A program made the position numbers and the translations under genes. Positions 19,401-27,952 of a DNA stretch of 64,000 bases are shown here, piece after piece (positions within the stretch are counted from its first letter, which is position 1; each line of letters begins with the position of its first letter). Location of the stretch: contig NZ_JAQNDM010000002.1 of the NCBI RefSeq assembly GCF_028368975.1, positions 868,001 to 932,000 of the forward strand, read 5' to 3'. The notes beneath the pieces are model-generated. The model saw only the letters and a list, made by a program, of their open reading frames with translations, was not told the DNA's origin and searched no databases. The DNA is from Stigmatella ashevillena (GTDB lineage Bacteria; Myxococcota; Myxococcia; Myxococcales; Myxococcaceae).

Positions 19401-22400
19401 ATGGTGCCCTCTGCGTTCGTGGTGATGGACGCGCTGCCGCTGACGCACAACGGGAAGGTGGACCGCAAGGCCCTGCCCGCCCCGGAGAAGCTTCAGTCCC
19501 AGGAGGCTGAGGAAATCACAGAGCCTCGCACGCCCCTGGAGGCCCAGATCGCCGCGCAGTGGAAGGAAGTGCTCGGCGTGCAGCGCGTGGGCGTGCACAG
19601 CAACTTCTTCGATCTGGGCGGACACTCTCTCGTCGCCATCCAGATCATCTCCCGGCTGCGCAAGAGCCTCGAGATCGATCTGTCCATCCGCGAGTTCTTC
19701 GATCATCAGACGGTGGAGAACCTCGCCCGGTATCTCGAACAGAAACGACTCCAGGGCCCCGGCGCCAGCGCCGCGAGCGGCCCGGGTGCGCTCTTGCGGC
19801 GCCACCCGCTCGAGAAGCTGCCCCCCCAGGAGAACTACCCGCTCGCGGCCCTTCAGTTGCCCGAGTGGTACATGTACGAGCTGCTCCCCGACAGCTCGTT
19901 CTACAACGTCACCGTCGGCGACGTGCAGCTCGTCGGAGACGTGGACCTGCCCGCCTTCACGCGCGCATGGCAGACGCTCTTCGACCGGCACACGATCTTC
20001 CGCACCTGGTTCGCTTACGAGAACGGCGTCCCCGTCCACCGGGTGATGCCGCGGCTCGAAATCACCCAGCAGGACATCTACATCGATCGCCGCGATGTGC
20101 CCGAAGACCGGGTGGATGAGGAAGTGGCGCTGCTGGTGGGCGAGCTGAGCAACGCCCCGTTCGATCTCAAGCAGCCACCCATCTTCCGCGTGAAGCTGGC
20201 GGAGTTCCCCGGCAAGCGCTTCCAGTTCATCTTCGCCACCCACCACATCGTCTGGGACGAGACGTCCACGATGAGCATGGCGCGCGAGCTGAGCGAGCTG
20301 TACCGCGCCTACCACACGGACACCCAGCCGGTCCTCCCCGTGCTCTCCATCGACTACCTGGACTATGCGCACTGGCTCAACACCGCCATCCAGGGGGGCC
20401 ACCTGGAGGATCAGCGGCAGTATTGGTTGCGCCAGCTCACCCCCGTGCCCCCGGCGATGGACCTGCCCACGGACTTCCCTCGCCCCAGCATGCAGACCTT
20501 CAACGGGGACACGCTGACGCGCGTGATGCCGCCCGAGGTCCGTGCCGCGGTGGATCCGTTCCTCGCCTCCCACAACCTCACCCCCTTCATCTATCTGCTG
20601 GCGGTGCTCAACCTCCAACTCCACCGCCTGACGAACCAGTCGGACTTCGTCATTGGCACCCCCATCGCCAACCGCGCCGACGAGTCCCTGGAGCCCGTGC
20701 TCGGCCTGTTCGCCACCGCGCTGCCCATGCGCTGCCGCGTCTCTCCGGCCCTCACCTTCCAGGAGCTCCTGAAGCAGACGCGAGACACCGCGCTCCAGGG
20801 CTTCGACAACCACCTCTACCCGAGCGTGCTCTCCATCCAGGAGGTCAATCCTCAGATGGACCTGTCACGCAACCGGTTGTTCTCGGTGATGTACGGCGTG
20901 CAGAACAACAAGACCAAGCTGGCCAATGATCTGCGCTTCGAGGGGCTCGAGCTGCGCTACCTCACCAGCCTGGCGACCCCCGAGTTCAAGAACGCCCGCT
21001 TCGATCTGACCTTCATCGTCGAGCAGTTCGGCAACGACATGATCGTCAGCCTCAACTACAACAGCGATCTGTTCCTGCGCGAGAGCGTGGAGCGGATGCT
21101 GGAGCAGTTCTTCTCCCTGGCCGCCGAGACGGCACGCAACCCCGGCAAGCGCCTGGCGGACTACGCCATGCTGTCCGCCGAGGCCGAGACCCGCTGGCTG
21201 GACACGCTGTCCGGTCCTCCCCTCGCCTTCGAGCAGCAGGAGGGCCTCCCCGCGCGCCTGTCCGCGCAAGCCCGGGCCACGCCGGACGCCGTGGCCATCG
21301 AGCACGACTCCGGGACCCTCACCTACCGCGCCCTGGACGAAGCCTCGGACCGGTGGGCCCGCTGGCTCATCTCCCAGGGCATCCTCCGCGAGGAGCGGGT
21401 GGCGGTGCTGCTCGAGCCCTCGCTGGATCTGGCGATCGCGCTGTGGGGCATCCTCAAGGCGGGGGCGGCCTACGTCCCCCTCAACCCGGATCACCCCGCC
21501 GAGCGTCACGAGCACGTGCTCACCCAAGCAGGCGTGCGCACCGTGCTCACCCATGGCCATCTCTCCGCGCCCGCCCTGCACAACCGCCCGGGCGTCTTCC
21601 GCATGGAGGAGCACGCCGCCCAGGTCTCCGCACTGCCCACGGGTGCACCGGTGCGCGTCCTCGCGGACCAGCTCGCCTACGTCCTCTACACCTCCGGCAC
21701 CACGGGCACGCCCAAGGGCATCGAGATCTCCCACCTGGGAGTGCACAACCTCATCGACTCCACCCAGCGCGAGTATGGCCTCCAGGCCGGGGAAGCGGTG
21801 CTGTTCATCACGCCGGTGGACTTCGACGCCTCCGTGCTGGACTTCTTCTGGCCGCTCGCCTTCGGGGCTCGCGTCGTGCTGCCCCTGCCCGGTGAGAACA
21901 AGGATCCGCTGCGCATCGCGGCCCGGTTGGCCCGGTACCACGTGGCGGCCTTCCAGACCGTGCCGCTCATGCTGGATGCGCTCGTCCACGCGCAGAAGGC
22001 CGGGGAGCTGCCCCCGCTGCCGTCCCTGCGGCTCATCATCTGCGGCGGCGCCTACCTCACCCGCGAGTTGCACGCCCGCGCGCAGGCCGCCCTGCCCGGC
22101 CGGCTGGCCAACCACTATGGCCCCACCGAGGTGACGGTGGATGCCACGCGCTTGCCGGGAGGCGCCCCCGGCCCTTCGGAGGTGGTGTCCATCGGACGGC
22201 CTCTCGACAACACGCGGATGCGGGTGCTCGATCCGGCGCTCCGGCTGGTGCCCCCCGCCGTCAAGGGAGAGCTGTTCGTCAGCTCCCCGGGCCTTGCCCG
22301 GTGCTACTCCGGGGATCCGGTGCGCACCGCGCTCCAGTTCATTCCGGATCCCTACTCGACGGAGCCCGGTGCACGGCTCTACCGCACGGGAGACCTGGGG

Positions 22401-23780
22401 CGCTATTCCGAGGATGGGTTGATCCACTACGTGGCGCGCGTGGACAAGCAGGTGAAGATCCGCGGCAACCGCGTGGAGCTGGAAGAAGTGGAGGGCCGAC
22501 TGGCCGCGCACCCCGCGGTGAACCGGTGCCTCGTGCGACACCAGCAGGCGCCCGGCGGCGCCGACACCCTCGTGGCATACCTGGAGCTCCAGGAGCGCTT
22601 CGTCCGGCTGGGCGACGACCGGCGCTACCGGCTCTTCAGTCTGGCCCAGCGCCCCGAGCTGCGGCGCGCCATGGACATGCTCCACGCGGAGAGCTGGCCC
22701 GAGTACTTCATGGGCAACTGCGCGGTGCGCACCTTCTGGCCACGCCTCATGGCCGAGTTCCCCGAGTGCCAATTGGCCGTGCTCGACGAGCACGACACCC
22801 TGGTGGCCACCGGCAACGCCATCCCCTTCCAATGGGATGGCACCCTGGGGACGCTGCCCCCCGGGTGGGATGCCGCGCTCGATCAGGCCTTCGCGGGCGC
22901 CGCCCTGGGAGCCCGCCCCAACACCCTGATCATGCTCGCCGCGGTGGTCGGCTCGAACACGCTCGGCCAGGGGATGAGCTCCTTCCTCCTGAATGCGCTG
23001 AAGCACCTGGGCCATGCCCAGGGGATGGAGCGGCTCATCGTGCCGGTGAGGCCGGTGGACAAGGCCGCCCGGCCGCACGAGACCGCCGAGGAGTACTGCC
23101 TGCGCCGGCGCGCGGACGGACAGCTTGACGACCGGTGGCTGCGGACCCACGAGCGGCTGGGAGCCCGCGTGCTGCGCGTGGAGCCTCAGTCCCAGCGCGT
23201 GGAAGCGCGCGTGGAGGACTGGCAGCGCTGGTCCGGCCAGACCTTCCCCACCAGCGGCGACTATGCCGTCCGGGAGGCCCTGAGGCCGGTCCACATCAAC
23301 CTGGAGACAGGCCTGGGCGAGTACTTCGATCCGAGCGTCTGGATGGAGCACCCGCACTCGCCCGTGTCGGAGTACACGTGGCGCCCCGTGGAGGCGGGCA
23401 CGCTGAGGCAGGAGCTGCGCGAGAGCTTGCCGGACTACATGGTGCCGGAGCACATCCGGTTCCTGTCCGCCCTGCCCCTCACGCCCAGCGGCAAGGTGGA
23501 TGAGCGCGCCCTGCCGGAGCTGCCGCTCGGCCCCCGCGAGCCGGGCCGCGTGGTGCCTCCCCAGGGGCCCGTGCAGGAGCGGCTGGCGGCCATCTGGTGC
23601 GACGTGCTGGGGCTGGCTTCGGTGGGCGTCACCGACGACTTCTTCGAGCTGGGTGGGCACTCCATCCACGCCATCCGGTTGATGGCGCGCATCAACGAGG
23701 CCTTCCAGGCCAAGCTCGCCCTGCGAGATCTGTTCCGCGAGCGCACCATCCTGGGGCTGGAGAAGCGGCTCGCGGCATGA
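16467..23780 (+). CDS. NRPS3: C-A-PCP-C-A(GNAT insertion)-PCP terminal synthetase
   Basis: A protein of about 2437 residues. Module 5: C (HHIVSDAWS near 177, Ala where Gly is usual), A (YTSGSTG near 650, pocket DVWEFNADDK), PCP (GGHSLVAIQ near 1052). Module 6: an unusual C domain with HHIVWDETS near 1260, A (YTSGTTGTPKG near 1742, hand-read pocket DALQIGHVDK, no confident substrate), PCP (GGHSIHAIRL near 2397). The module 6 A domain is split. Its A8 motif (VKIRGNRVELEEVE, near 1997) and its A9-A10 motifs (LPDYMVPEH...GKVDERAL, 2322-2345) are separated by ~270 residues resembling a GNAT-type acyltransferase. No TE or reductase follows. The start ATG 16467 gives a lysine-rich N-terminus (PPKKKKRKK) that could pair with the acidic NRPS2 tail; a GTG at 16440 is an alternative. 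The stop overlaps the next ATG. Confidence 0.96.
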   Translation: MSPSKAGGDAQRFGSSTRSEAESIAPEAAPPPASPPKKKKRKKSFPLSFGQQRLWVLDQLEPGSPLYNVPGALRLSGQLNVGALERSLAEIVARHEALRTTFEQEEGLPVQRIGEAGAIPLEVVDLSPLESSARSAELQRLGSEEARKPFDLSRGPLLRARLLKLEPTEHVLLLTMHHIVSDAWSVGVCFRELGVLYSAFSVGQPSPLTPLAVQYVDYTLWQRQWLQGEVLDKQLAYWKAQLASVEPLDLKTDRPRGPMQGARGALHRFSLSRELMEGLKALSRKQGTTLFMTLLAGFNALLARYTRQQDIVVGTSVANRGRAEIEGLIGFFINTLALRTQVDGNPRFTELLERVRKVTLEAYTHQETPFDRVVEAVQPERDLTRTPLFQVFFELQNAPVPKVELPGLQLSLADLETGTAKFDLAVGMSETPDGLQATVEYNTELYERKTVERLMSHYQVLLKGAVEQPEARLWQLPVVGEAERQTVVEKWNQTGREEGPELFCELFEQQVEKTPEAVAVVCGEQALSYRELNAQANRVAHALKAQGAGLEKVVGVVQERGVGYLVSLLGVLKADAVYLPLDPALPASRLAGLVKQSGCQWVLCEAKTQALAQEIAQGNPVVAREGLLSETAGEHNPKHEVGPKSLAYVLYTSGSTGVPKGAMIEHRGMKNHLLAKVRDLAMGTGEVVAQVAVQSFDVSVWQFLSALLSGGRTAVFPDESAWEPQKLLKEMGRQGVTLLETVPAHMKLILEELEARPGEYDVSALRWFFLNGEALPAELCQRWFKGYPHIPMVNAYGPTECSDDVTHYKMMKAPEQAQGWMPIHGTLPNLQLYVVDEWLQPVPLGVPGELCVGGVGVGRGYLGDAVKTAGSYVPNPFATQPGERLYRTGDLVRYLEDGTIEFLGRNDHQVKIRGIRIELGEIEAALRKHPQVGMCVVVARTEGNQGKKLVAYASPKEAGAKPTGKELAEYLKEQLTAAMVPSAFVVMDALPLTHNGKVDRKALPAPEKLQSQEAEEITEPRTPLEAQIAAQWKEVLGVQRVGVHSNFFDLGGHSLVAIQIISRLRKSLEIDLSIREFFDHQTVENLARYLEQKRLQGPGASAASGPGALLRRHPLEKLPPQENYPLAALQLPEWYMYELLPDSSFYNVTVGDVQLVGDVDLPAFTRAWQTLFDRHTIFRTWFAYENGVPVHRVMPRLEITQQDIYIDRRDVPEDRVDEEVALLVGELSNAPFDLKQPPIFRVKLAEFPGKRFQFIFATHHIVWDETSTMSMARELSELYRAYHTDTQPVLPVLSIDYLDYAHWLNTAIQGGHLEDQRQYWLRQLTPVPPAMDLPTDFPRPSMQTFNGDTLTRVMPPEVRAAVDPFLASHNLTPFIYLLAVLNLQLHRLTNQSDFVIGTPIANRADESLEPVLGLFATALPMRCRVSPALTFQELLKQTRDTALQGFDNHLYPSVLSIQEVNPQMDLSRNRLFSVMYGVQNNKTKLANDLRFEGLELRYLTSLATPEFKNARFDLTFIVEQFGNDMIVSLNYNSDLFLRESVERMLEQFFSLAAETARNPGKRLADYAMLSAEAETRWLDTLSGPPLAFEQQEGLPARLSAQARATPDAVAIEHDSGTLTYRALDEASDRWARWLISQGILREERVAVLLEPSLDLAIALWGILKAGAAYVPLNPDHPAERHEHVLTQAGVRTVLTHGHLSAPALHNRPGVFRMEEHAAQVSALPTGAPVRVLADQLAYVLYTSGTTGTPKGIEISHLGVHNLIDSTQREYGLQAGEAVLFITPVDFDASVLDFFWPLAFGARVVLPLPGENKDPLRIAARLARYHVAAFQTVPLMLDALVHAQKAGELPPLPSLRLIICGGAYLTRELHARAQAALPGRLANHYGPTEVTVDATRLPGGAPGPSEVVSIGRPLDNTRMRVLDPALRLVPPAVKGELFVSSPGLARCYSGDPVRTALQFIPDPYSTEPGARLYRTGDLGRYSEDGLIHYVARVDKQVKIRGNRVELEEVEGRLAAHPAVNRCLVRHQQAPGGADTLVAYLELQERFVRLGDDRRYRLFSLAQRPELRRAMDMLHAESWPEYFMGNCAVRTFWPRLMAEFPECQLAVLDEHDTLVATGNAIPFQWDGTLGTLPPGWDAALDQAFAGAALGARPNTLIMLAAVVGSNTLGQGMSSFLLNALKHLGHAQGMERLIVPVRPVDKAARPHETAEEYCLRRRADGQLDDRWLRTHERLGARVLRVEPQSQRVEARVEDWQRWSGQTFPTSGDYAVREALRPVHINLETGLGEYFDPSVWMEHPHSPVSEYTWRPVEAGTLRQELRESLPDYMVPEHIRFLSALPLTPSGKVDERALPELPLGPREPGRVVPPQGPVQERLAAIWCDVLGLASVGVTDDFFELGGHSIHAIRLMARINEAFQAKLALRDLFRERTILGLEKRLAA
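17782..19470 (+). repeat. Large repeat, copy 3 (inverted): A domain of NRPS3 module 5
   Basis: Inverted copy of the repeats at 1442-3291 and 4640-6489. Identity stops near the [11 protein letters not shown] motif, before the PCP. The C domain ahead of it also closely resembles the module 4 C domain at protein level, which suggests that an entire module was copied between the two divergent synthetase genes. Confidence 0.92.
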
Positions 23781-26077
23781 GTCCCCTTCCGTCCGGACTC
23801 GTCCCCCGCGCCAGTCTGGCCTTGCTGCTGGTGGGGGCGGTCGCGCTCGCGCTCGCCACCCACCGCCCCCCCGCGGCCCTGGGCCCGGATGCGCCCCCGG
23901 ACGTCTTCTCGGCGGCCCGTGCCCGTCAGCACCTCACCTGGATCGCCCAGGCGCCGCGCCCTGTCGGCTCGACGCGCTTGATCGAAGTGCGGCGGGAACT
24001 GATCTCCCTGCTGGCCGCGATGCGCGTCCCGGCCGAAGTGCAGACCGCCGAGGTGCTTCGTCCCCAGGGCTCTGCCGGAACCGTGCTGGCCGCCACCGTG
24101 CACAACATCATCGCGCACCTGCCGGGCACCGAGGGCCGCCAGGCCGTGCTGGTGTCCGGACATTACGACTCGGTCCCCAGTGGCCCCGGTGCCGGGGACG
24201 ATGGCTCGGCCGTCGCCTCCATGCTGGAGGCCTTGAGGGCCCTGCGCACGGGCCCTCCTTTGAAGCAGGACGTCATCTTCCTCTTCACCGACGCGGAAGA
24301 GGCGGGGCTGCTCGGCGCGGAGGGGTTCCGGCAGCACCCGCTGTTCTCCAAGGTGGCCCTCGCCCTCAACTTCGAGGCCCGGGGTACTCGCGGGCCGTCC
24401 CTCCTCTTCGAGACGACGGGGCCTCAGGGCTGGCTCATTCAACGGTTCCAGGAGACAGCGCCTCACCCCATGGGCAACTCCTTGGCGGGCGAGGTCTACC
24501 CCTACCTCGGCGCCGACACGGATCTGTCCATCTTCGGCCGCGCGGGCGTGGCGGGGATGAACTTCGCCTTCATCGAGGGGCTCATCCACTACCACACGTG
24601 GCTGGACTCGCCGGAGCAGCTCGCGGATGGCAGCCTCCAGCACCACGGAGAGAACCTGCTCACCCTCACGCGGGCCCTGGCCGCGGGCGATGCTCCTCCC
24701 CGAGAGGCCCCGGCGCGCGTCTACTTCAATCCCGTGGGCGCCTGGCTCGTCTCCTACCCCCGCGCGTGGGCCTTGCCCCTCTGCATCCTGCTGCTCATCG
24801 TCGAGGTGCTCGGCACGGTGGGCTCCGCGCGCGCCGGGCGGCTTCGGCTCGGGGCCCTGGCACTCGCCGTGGCGGGCACGGTGCTCGGGGCCCTGGCCGC
24901 GGCCGTGCTCGTCACCCTGGCGTGGAACGTCACCCAGCACGCCACCGACTTGGATGCCTTCGCCCAGGGGGACTCCCACTCACCGGTGCCTTTCCAGGCG
25001 GGGCTCCTGGCCTTGGTGTTCGTCCCCTTCGCGCTGGTCCGCCGCTGGGGCCAGCACCACCTCCAGGACGAGGCGTGGGGGCATGGCGCACGGCTGTCCT
25101 GGGCGGTGCTCGCGGTGGTCATCACCGTGCTCTGCCCGGGGGCAAGCTACCTCTTCGCCTGGCCGCTGCTGCTGGCCCTGTTGACCCAGCACGCCCTGCG
25201 CCGCGTGGGCAAGAACCCTTGGGGGGTGGGGCTGGTGCTCGCCCTCGGGGGAACTCCCTTGCTGGTACTGAGCACCTCCACCCTCTACCCGCTCGCCGCG
25301 GCGCTCGGGCTCTCGCTCGCGGGCGTGGCCCTGCTGCTCGCCACCCTGATCCTCGGGTTGCTCCACCCCGCCTTGTCCTGGATCGTCCAGGGACGCTGGA
25401 ATGCCGTGGCGATGGGGGCTGCGGCGGTGGGCGCCGTGCTCCTACTCTCGGGAGCGGTGGCAGCAGGCCCTCGGGCGGATCGCCCCTGGCCCGAGAGCAT
25501 TGCCTACTGGCTGGACCGGGATGGGAACCGGGCCTTCTGGCTGTCCGACGAAGCCACGCACGGCGCCTGGGCCGCTCAATTCCTGGGTGATGCGCCTCCG
25601 GCCAAGCGCTTCGACGAGGCCATGCCCTGGCTGGAAACCGACGTGCTCTACCACGAGGCCGCCCTGCTCCCCCTGCCCTCCGCCCGCACCCGCCTCGTCG
25701 AAGTGGGCCACGAGGGAGAGGTGCGCACCATCGCCCTCCAAGTGGACAGCCCTCCGGCGACGGCGGTGCTCCGGTTCAACTTGCCACCGCTGGAGTTCCT
25801 CGAGATCCGCGTGGGCCACTCCCCCCTCCCCGCGTCCGTGCTCGCCGCGGGACGAAGCGAGGGGATCCGAATCGATTATTGGCAACCCCCACCGGAAGGG
25901 CTCCCGCTGCTCCTGAAGGTCCGAGGAGAGGCGCCCGTGCGCATGCGCTCCAGCACCATCTCCCTGAACGTCCCCACCCTCTCCGATTCCCAGCGGCGGC
26001 CGCCCTCCCTCATGGCGGCCCCCTTTGGGTTCGGCTTCAGCGACGTCACGGTCATCACGCAGACGGAGGCGTTGTGA
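23777..26077 (+). CDS. Membrane-embedded M28 family zinc metallopeptidase
   Basis: A 766-residue protein with ERMP1-like layout. One N-terminal membrane segment (residues ~8-30) is followed by an M28 peptidase domain (~40-320), then a block of about seven or eight hydrophobic segments (~325-580) and a soluble C-terminal domain. Probable zinc ligands and catalytic acids are visible: SGHYDSVPSG (His near 129), GAGDDGSA (near 140), FTDAEEAG (Glu pair near 171), GADTDLS (near 245) and IHYHTW (His near 271). The domain order places the active site outside the cytoplasm. Its ATG overlaps the NRPS3 stop and its stop overlaps the exporter start, so it is made with both. It may trim the acylated peptide during export, or degrade the product for self-protection. 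Housekeeping peptide turnover is less likely given this coupling. Confidence 0.9.
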   Translation: MSPLPSGLVPRASLALLLVGAVALALATHRPPAALGPDAPPDVFSAARARQHLTWIAQAPRPVGSTRLIEVRRELISLLAAMRVPAEVQTAEVLRPQGSAGTVLAATVHNIIAHLPGTEGRQAVLVSGHYDSVPSGPGAGDDGSAVASMLEALRALRTGPPLKQDVIFLFTDAEEAGLLGAEGFRQHPLFSKVALALNFEARGTRGPSLLFETTGPQGWLIQRFQETAPHPMGNSLAGEVYPYLGADTDLSIFGRAGVAGMNFAFIEGLIHYHTWLDSPEQLADGSLQHHGENLLTLTRALAAGDAPPREAPARVYFNPVGAWLVSYPRAWALPLCILLLIVEVLGTVGSARAGRLRLGALALAVAGTVLGALAAAVLVTLAWNVTQHATDLDAFAQGDSHSPVPFQAGLLALVFVPFALVRRWGQHHLQDEAWGHGARLSWAVLAVVITVLCPGASYLFAWPLLLALLTQHALRRVGKNPWGVGLVLALGGTPLLVLSTSTLYPLAAALGLSLAGVALLLATLILGLLHPALSWIVQGRWNAVAMGAAAVGAVLLLSGAVAAGPRADRPWPESIAYWLDRDGNRAFWLSDEATHGAWAAQFLGDAPPAKRFDEAMPWLETDVLYHEAALLPLPSARTRLVEVGHEGEVRTIALQVDSPPATAVLRFNLPPLEFLEIRVGHSPLPASVLAAGRSEGIRIDYWQPPPEGLPLLLKVRGEAPVRMRSSTISLNVPTLSDSQRRPPSLMAAPFGFGFSDVTVITQTEAL

Positions 26078-27909
26078 GCCCCCCTTCTGGATCTTCCCCG
26101 CTCCGGGAGTCTCCCCTGGCCGAGCCCCCCTCCCTCCTGGTTCCCGTCTCGGCATCCCAGGTGCCCGTGTCGGTGCGGAACCTGGTCCGCACGTTTCCCG
26201 GCGAGCCTCCGCAGATCGCCAATGATCAGCTCTCCTTCGACATCCACCGGGGCGAGATCTTCGGGCTGCTGGGGCCCAACGGCGCGGGGAAGACGACGCT
26301 GGTGATGCAGCTCATGGGGCTCATGCGCCCCACCTCGGGCCATATCCAGATCGAGCACGTGGATGTCGTCCGCGATCCGGACGCAGTGAAGTCCCTGATC
26401 GGCTTCCTTCCTCAGGGTGAGCTGGCGCTCAACTACCTGGAGGTAGAGCGCGCGCTGCACTACACGGGGCGGCTGAGGGGCCAGAGCGAGCACGATGCCC
26501 GCACGCAGAGCCGTCAGATCATCGAGCAGCTCGGTCTGGGCAGCTTCCGAAGCCGGTATGTCAACCACCTCAGCGGCGGCATGTCGCGGCTGGTCGGCTT
26601 CGGCATGGCGCTGATGGGCCACCCCCGGCTGCTCATCCTCGACGAGCCCACCAACGAGCTGGATCCGCACAAGCGGCGCCTCGTCTGGGACACCCTGGAT
26701 CAGCTCAACCGGGAGCAGGGCCTCACCTGCCTGCTCGTCACCCACAACGTGCTGGAGGCCGAGCGGGTCATCCACCGGCTGGCGGTGATGGACCGCGGCC
26801 GCATCATCGCGCTCGGAACGCCTCAGGACATCAAGCAGCGAGCGGGAGGCCACATCCGGCTGGAGCTTCAGCTCAAGGAGGGCCTGCGGCTGGAGGACCG
26901 GGAGCTGGAGCAGCTTCGCCGCCACGGCCAGGTCATCGAGGTTCGAGGCGGCCACTACCGGACCTATCTGGATCCCCAGCAGGCCGCCCCCAGCAGCGTC
27001 GAGCTCATCCAGGCCCTGGGCTTGGAGCGGGTGGAGGATCTCCGGCTCGCCCCTCCCTCGCTGGAGGAGGTGTACCTGGATCTGGACCGCAGCGCGGCCG
27101 GGGAAACCCCCGCGCTGCCTCCCCCTCCCCGCCTCGAGGAAGCTGCCCCCAGCCCCCGCCGTCCCGGGCGCCACCTCGTGGCACTCAAGTACCTGTGGAT
27201 CGCCCACATGCTGGAGGTGCGGCACACCTGGGCGTGGAACGCCGTCTTCTCCCTCTTCATGCCGGTGGCGATGGTGTTCGGGTTGTCACGCATCGGCATG
27301 GGCCTGAGCGACCGGACCAGCCTGCTCTACATCGTCAGCGGGGCGGCGGTGTTCTCGGTGGCCACCGAGGGGATCCTGACCTGCGCGCAGCGGATCGCCA
27401 TGATGCGCAAGGACGGGAGGCTCATCTATTACGCCTCCCTTCCCATCAGTCAGGCGTCCTTCGTCGCCTCCATCATCCTCTCCCGGGTGTTCATCGTCTT
27501 CCCCGGGGTGATCACCCCGCTGCTCGCCGGCTGGCTGCTGCACGGCATCCGCCTGGAGCTCAGCCCGTGGCTCCTGGTCGTCATCCCCCTCACCGCGCTG
27601 TCCTTCTCGGGGGTGGGCATGATGCTGGGCTCCGCCATCCGCGATCTGGACTTGCTGGTGGTGATCACCAACGCGCTCATCTCCGTGCTGCTGCTGGCGG
27701 CGCCCGTGTTCATCCCCGAGGAGGCCCTGCCCTCTCCCCTGCGGGCGATGGGGTTTCTGTTGCCTCCCACCTATGCGGCGGACGCGCTGCGCAGGGCGCT
27801 GGATGGCGCCGTGGACCTCCGCTTCGCGGTGGATCTGGCGGTGCTGGCCGCGATGACGCTGGTCAGCTTCGCGGGGTTGTCCCGCTGGATGCGCTGGCGC
27901 GTGGACTGA
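26074..27909 (+). CDS. ABC exporter, ATPase fused to ABC-2 type permease
   Basis: A 611-residue half-transporter. The ATPase is N-terminal: Walker A GPNGAGKTT near residue 67, signature LSGGM near 165, Walker B LLILDEPTNELD near 187 and an H-loop LLVTHN near 222. A DrrA-like accessory region and a proline-rich linker follow. The permease with about six hydrophobic segments runs from ~370 to the end and ends like ABC-2 exporters (LPPTYAADALRRAL). DrrA and DrrB equivalents are usually separate polypeptides; here they are fused, and the protein probably dimerises. It starts with GTG at 26074, overlapping the peptidase stop (GTGA). As last gene of the NRPS3 operon it most likely exports the peptide and gives self-resistance. 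Confidence 0.92.
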   Translation: MSPPSGSSPLRESPLAEPPSLLVPVSASQVPVSVRNLVRTFPGEPPQIANDQLSFDIHRGEIFGLLGPNGAGKTTLVMQLMGLMRPTSGHIQIEHVDVVRDPDAVKSLIGFLPQGELALNYLEVERALHYTGRLRGQSEHDARTQSRQIIEQLGLGSFRSRYVNHLSGGMSRLVGFGMALMGHPRLLILDEPTNELDPHKRRLVWDTLDQLNREQGLTCLLVTHNVLEAERVIHRLAVMDRGRIIALGTPQDIKQRAGGHIRLELQLKEGLRLEDRELEQLRRHGQVIEVRGGHYRTYLDPQQAAPSSVELIQALGLERVEDLRLAPPSLEEVYLDLDRSAAGETPALPPPPRLEEAAPSPRRPGRHLVALKYLWIAHMLEVRHTWAWNAVFSLFMPVAMVFGLSRIGMGLSDRTSLLYIVSGAAVFSVATEGILTCAQRIAMMRKDGRLIYYASLPISQASFVASIILSRVFIVFPGVITPLLAGWLLHGIRLELSPWLLVVIPLTALSFSGVGMMLGSAIRDLDLLVVITNALISVLLLAAPVFIPEEALPSPLRAMGFLLPPTYAADALRRALDGAVDLRFAVDLAVLAAMTLVSFAGLSRWMRWRVD

Positions 27910-27917
27910 CTCCGCGC

Positions 27918-27943
27918 GAGCAGGGCGGCGCTCCGCCCTGCTC
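27918..27943. terminator. Bidirectional hairpin between convergent operons
   Basis: A perfect 11-bp inverted repeat, GAGCAGGGCGG at 27918-27928 and CCGCCCTGCTC at 27933-27943, with a four-base loop. It sits in the 43-bp gap between the exporter stop and the ATP-grasp stop. No T-run follows on either strand, so it may act as a pause or RNA-stabilising element as well as a terminator. Confidence 0.7.
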
Positions 27944-27952
27944 CCACACCCC

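Noticed and set aside
20865-23669. A 934-codon minus-strand frame opposite NRPS3
   Set aside because: Same shadow composition, no domain, and it covers the well-supported A domain and PCP of module 6.
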